Below, one piece after another: positions 63,240-64,000 of a DNA stretch of 64,000 bases. The position numbers and the translations under genes were made by a program. Numbering within the stretch: position 1 is the stretch's first letter; each line of letters begins with the position of its first letter. The stretch is from positions 18,556 through 82,555 of the forward strand of contig JACKBJ010000016.1 in NCBI GenBank assembly GCA_020634625.1. Reading direction: 5' to 3'. This stretch comes from Caldilineae bacterium (GTDB taxonomy: Bacteria; Chloroflexota; Anaerolineae; Epilineales; Epilineaceae). The notes under the pieces were generated by a model that saw only the letters and a list, made by a program, of their open reading frames with translations, had not been told where the DNA came from and did no database searches.

Positions 63240-64000
63240 TACTCGCCGCCGCTCGCCGGCCCGCCCATCAGGCGGTCGATGCCCAGGAGCGCGCCCAACC
63301 CCATGCCCAGCGGGCCGCCGTCGCTGCGACCGCTCATCACCAGCTTGTCGGGCAGGGCGCTGACCCAGGCCAGCGTGGCCGGAATCTCGGCGCCGGCCGC
63401 GGCCGATCCGAGGATGGCGGCCTGGTCGGCCGGCAGATCCTGCATCGCCCCGGCCTGGTCGGCCAGGAAGTCGCCCACTGGCGCGGCCACCGGTGCCAGG
63501 TTCTGGTACATCAGGGCCGAGACGTTCAGGTCCTCGCCCGAGCGCAGCAGCTGGTCGAAGGCCGGCGCCGTGCGCAGGTTGACGCCCGAGCTGCGGTACT
63601 GCAGCGCCCGCTCGACCACGGCCCGCGAGGCGCCGGCCACCAGATAGCCCTCGGCATAGGTGTAGTCCATCGACAGGCCCGAGCTGACCTCGGAGAGGTG
63701 GAACCAGTCCCGCCCGCGGACCCGCTCCTGGCTCAGCTCGAGGCGCGGCAGGTCGGTGAGCGCTGCGCCCTCGATGGGCTGCGCCGCGGCCAGGTCGCCG
63801 TCCGTCTCGGCCGCCGACTTGGCCTCGGCCACGAGATCGACCAGGGCCTGGCCGCTGCGGCCGACCAGCTGCTCGATCGCCGCCTGCAGCGCGGCCGGAT
63901 CGTAGACCTCCAGCACCAGCTTCCAGGCGGGCTCGGGCAGCAGCGGACCGTCCAGCGCGAAGGCGAACTCGCCGCCGAGCGGCGCGGCCAGCGCGCTGCG
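63239..64000 (-). CDS. DUF3352-like protein, 5'-truncated by window
   Basis: The frame is open to base 64000, so the start is outside; the GTG at 63916 is internal. The visible ~253 residues hold GGEFAFALDGPLLPEPAWKL followed by Ala/Leu-rich helical and beta parts, as in DUF3352 exported or membrane-attached proteins. No transmembrane helix is visible in the part seen. It leads the ABC exporter operon, whose first ATPase start touches its stop. Confidence 0.65.
   Translation of the reverse strand, partial: RSALAAPLGGEFAFALDGPLLPEPAWKLVLEVYDPAALQAAIEQLVGRSGQALVDLVAEAKSAAETDGDLAAAQPIEGAALTDLPRLELSQERVRGRDWFHLSEVSSGLSMDYTYAEGYLVAGASRAVVERALQYRSSGVNLRTAPAFDQLLRSGEDLNVSALMYQNLAPVAAPVGDFLADQAGAMQDLPADQAAILGSAAAGAEIPATLAWVSALPDKLVMSGRSDGGPLGMGLGALLGIDRLMGGPASGGE

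Overview
The window reads as part of a high-GC bacterial chromosome, most likely Chloroflexota (Anaerolineae-like). This is inferred from the mix of secreted proteins with Thr/Pro-rich (TPTP-type) linkers, two long CotH/lamin-tail proteins, a B12-dependent MerR regulator, a Thermus-type isocitrate dehydrogenase, GAAC-N4-GTTC SOS-type control of uvrA and several promoters sitting directly on start codons (leaderless genes). No rRNA, tRNA or CRISPR array was found, so the assignment stays an inference.

Region 1 (1-18.4 kb) is accessory DNA. It opens with the distal end of a prophage (1-3974: structural proteins, a glycosidase-like LysM protein, a LysM amidase, a holin-like protein). Next comes a visibly AT-richer islet (about 4.5-8.8 kb) with a 937-residue SdrD-B/VWA surface protein and a secreted partner, bounded by two copies of one decayed coding fragment. 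An intact IS21-family element (9061-11237, 4-bp target duplication) follows. Then comes a 461-bp direct duplication carrying two paralogous 93-residue Thr/Pro-rich membrane peptides. An IS4-family element (11782-13080, 8-bp duplication) has jumped in just downstream of the first copy. A lipoprotein gene framed by 32-bp inverted repeats lies between the copies. The region ends with a leftward operon (15226-18241) of an FtsK/TraB-like ATPase, DUF2637-like membrane proteins and small regulators, resembling the transfer module of actinobacterial integrative elements.

Region 2 (18.4-28.4 kb) is chromosomal: a methyltransferase, a MoxR-ATPase/VWA pair, purQ, and a divergent unit built around a CarH/LitR-type B12 photoreceptor-like repressor with a TIGR01777 epimerase, an SRPBCC protein and an LPKTG-anchored DUF4397 surface protein. 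A shared operator-like palindrome lies at two strong promoters there.

Region 3 (26.9-42.8 kb) is a cell-surface region: DUF4956 plus VTC (polyphosphate polymerase-like) genes divergent from two tandem CotH-kinase/lamin-tail giants, then an ECF sigma factor, a membrane anti-sigma candidate and secreted propeller-like proteins, a rhodanese and a TolB-like propeller.

Region 4 (42.9-49.7 kb) is a signalling operon: a hybrid-type sensor kinase (6TM-PAS-GAF-HisKA-HATPase), then a threonine-synthase-like PLP enzyme fused to two receiver domains and probably started from CTG, two further stand-alone receivers and a membrane methyltransferase. This is the most unusual system in the window.

Region 5 (49.7-64 kb) holds housekeeping genes: uvrA with an SOS box, a VOC protein and a methyltransferase, sbtA-sbtB bicarbonate uptake, icd, purE-purK, a winged-helix regulator, a YaiI/DUF188 protein, and a leftward ABC-2 exporter operon (two ATPase/permease pairs) led by a DUF3352-like protein cut by the window end.
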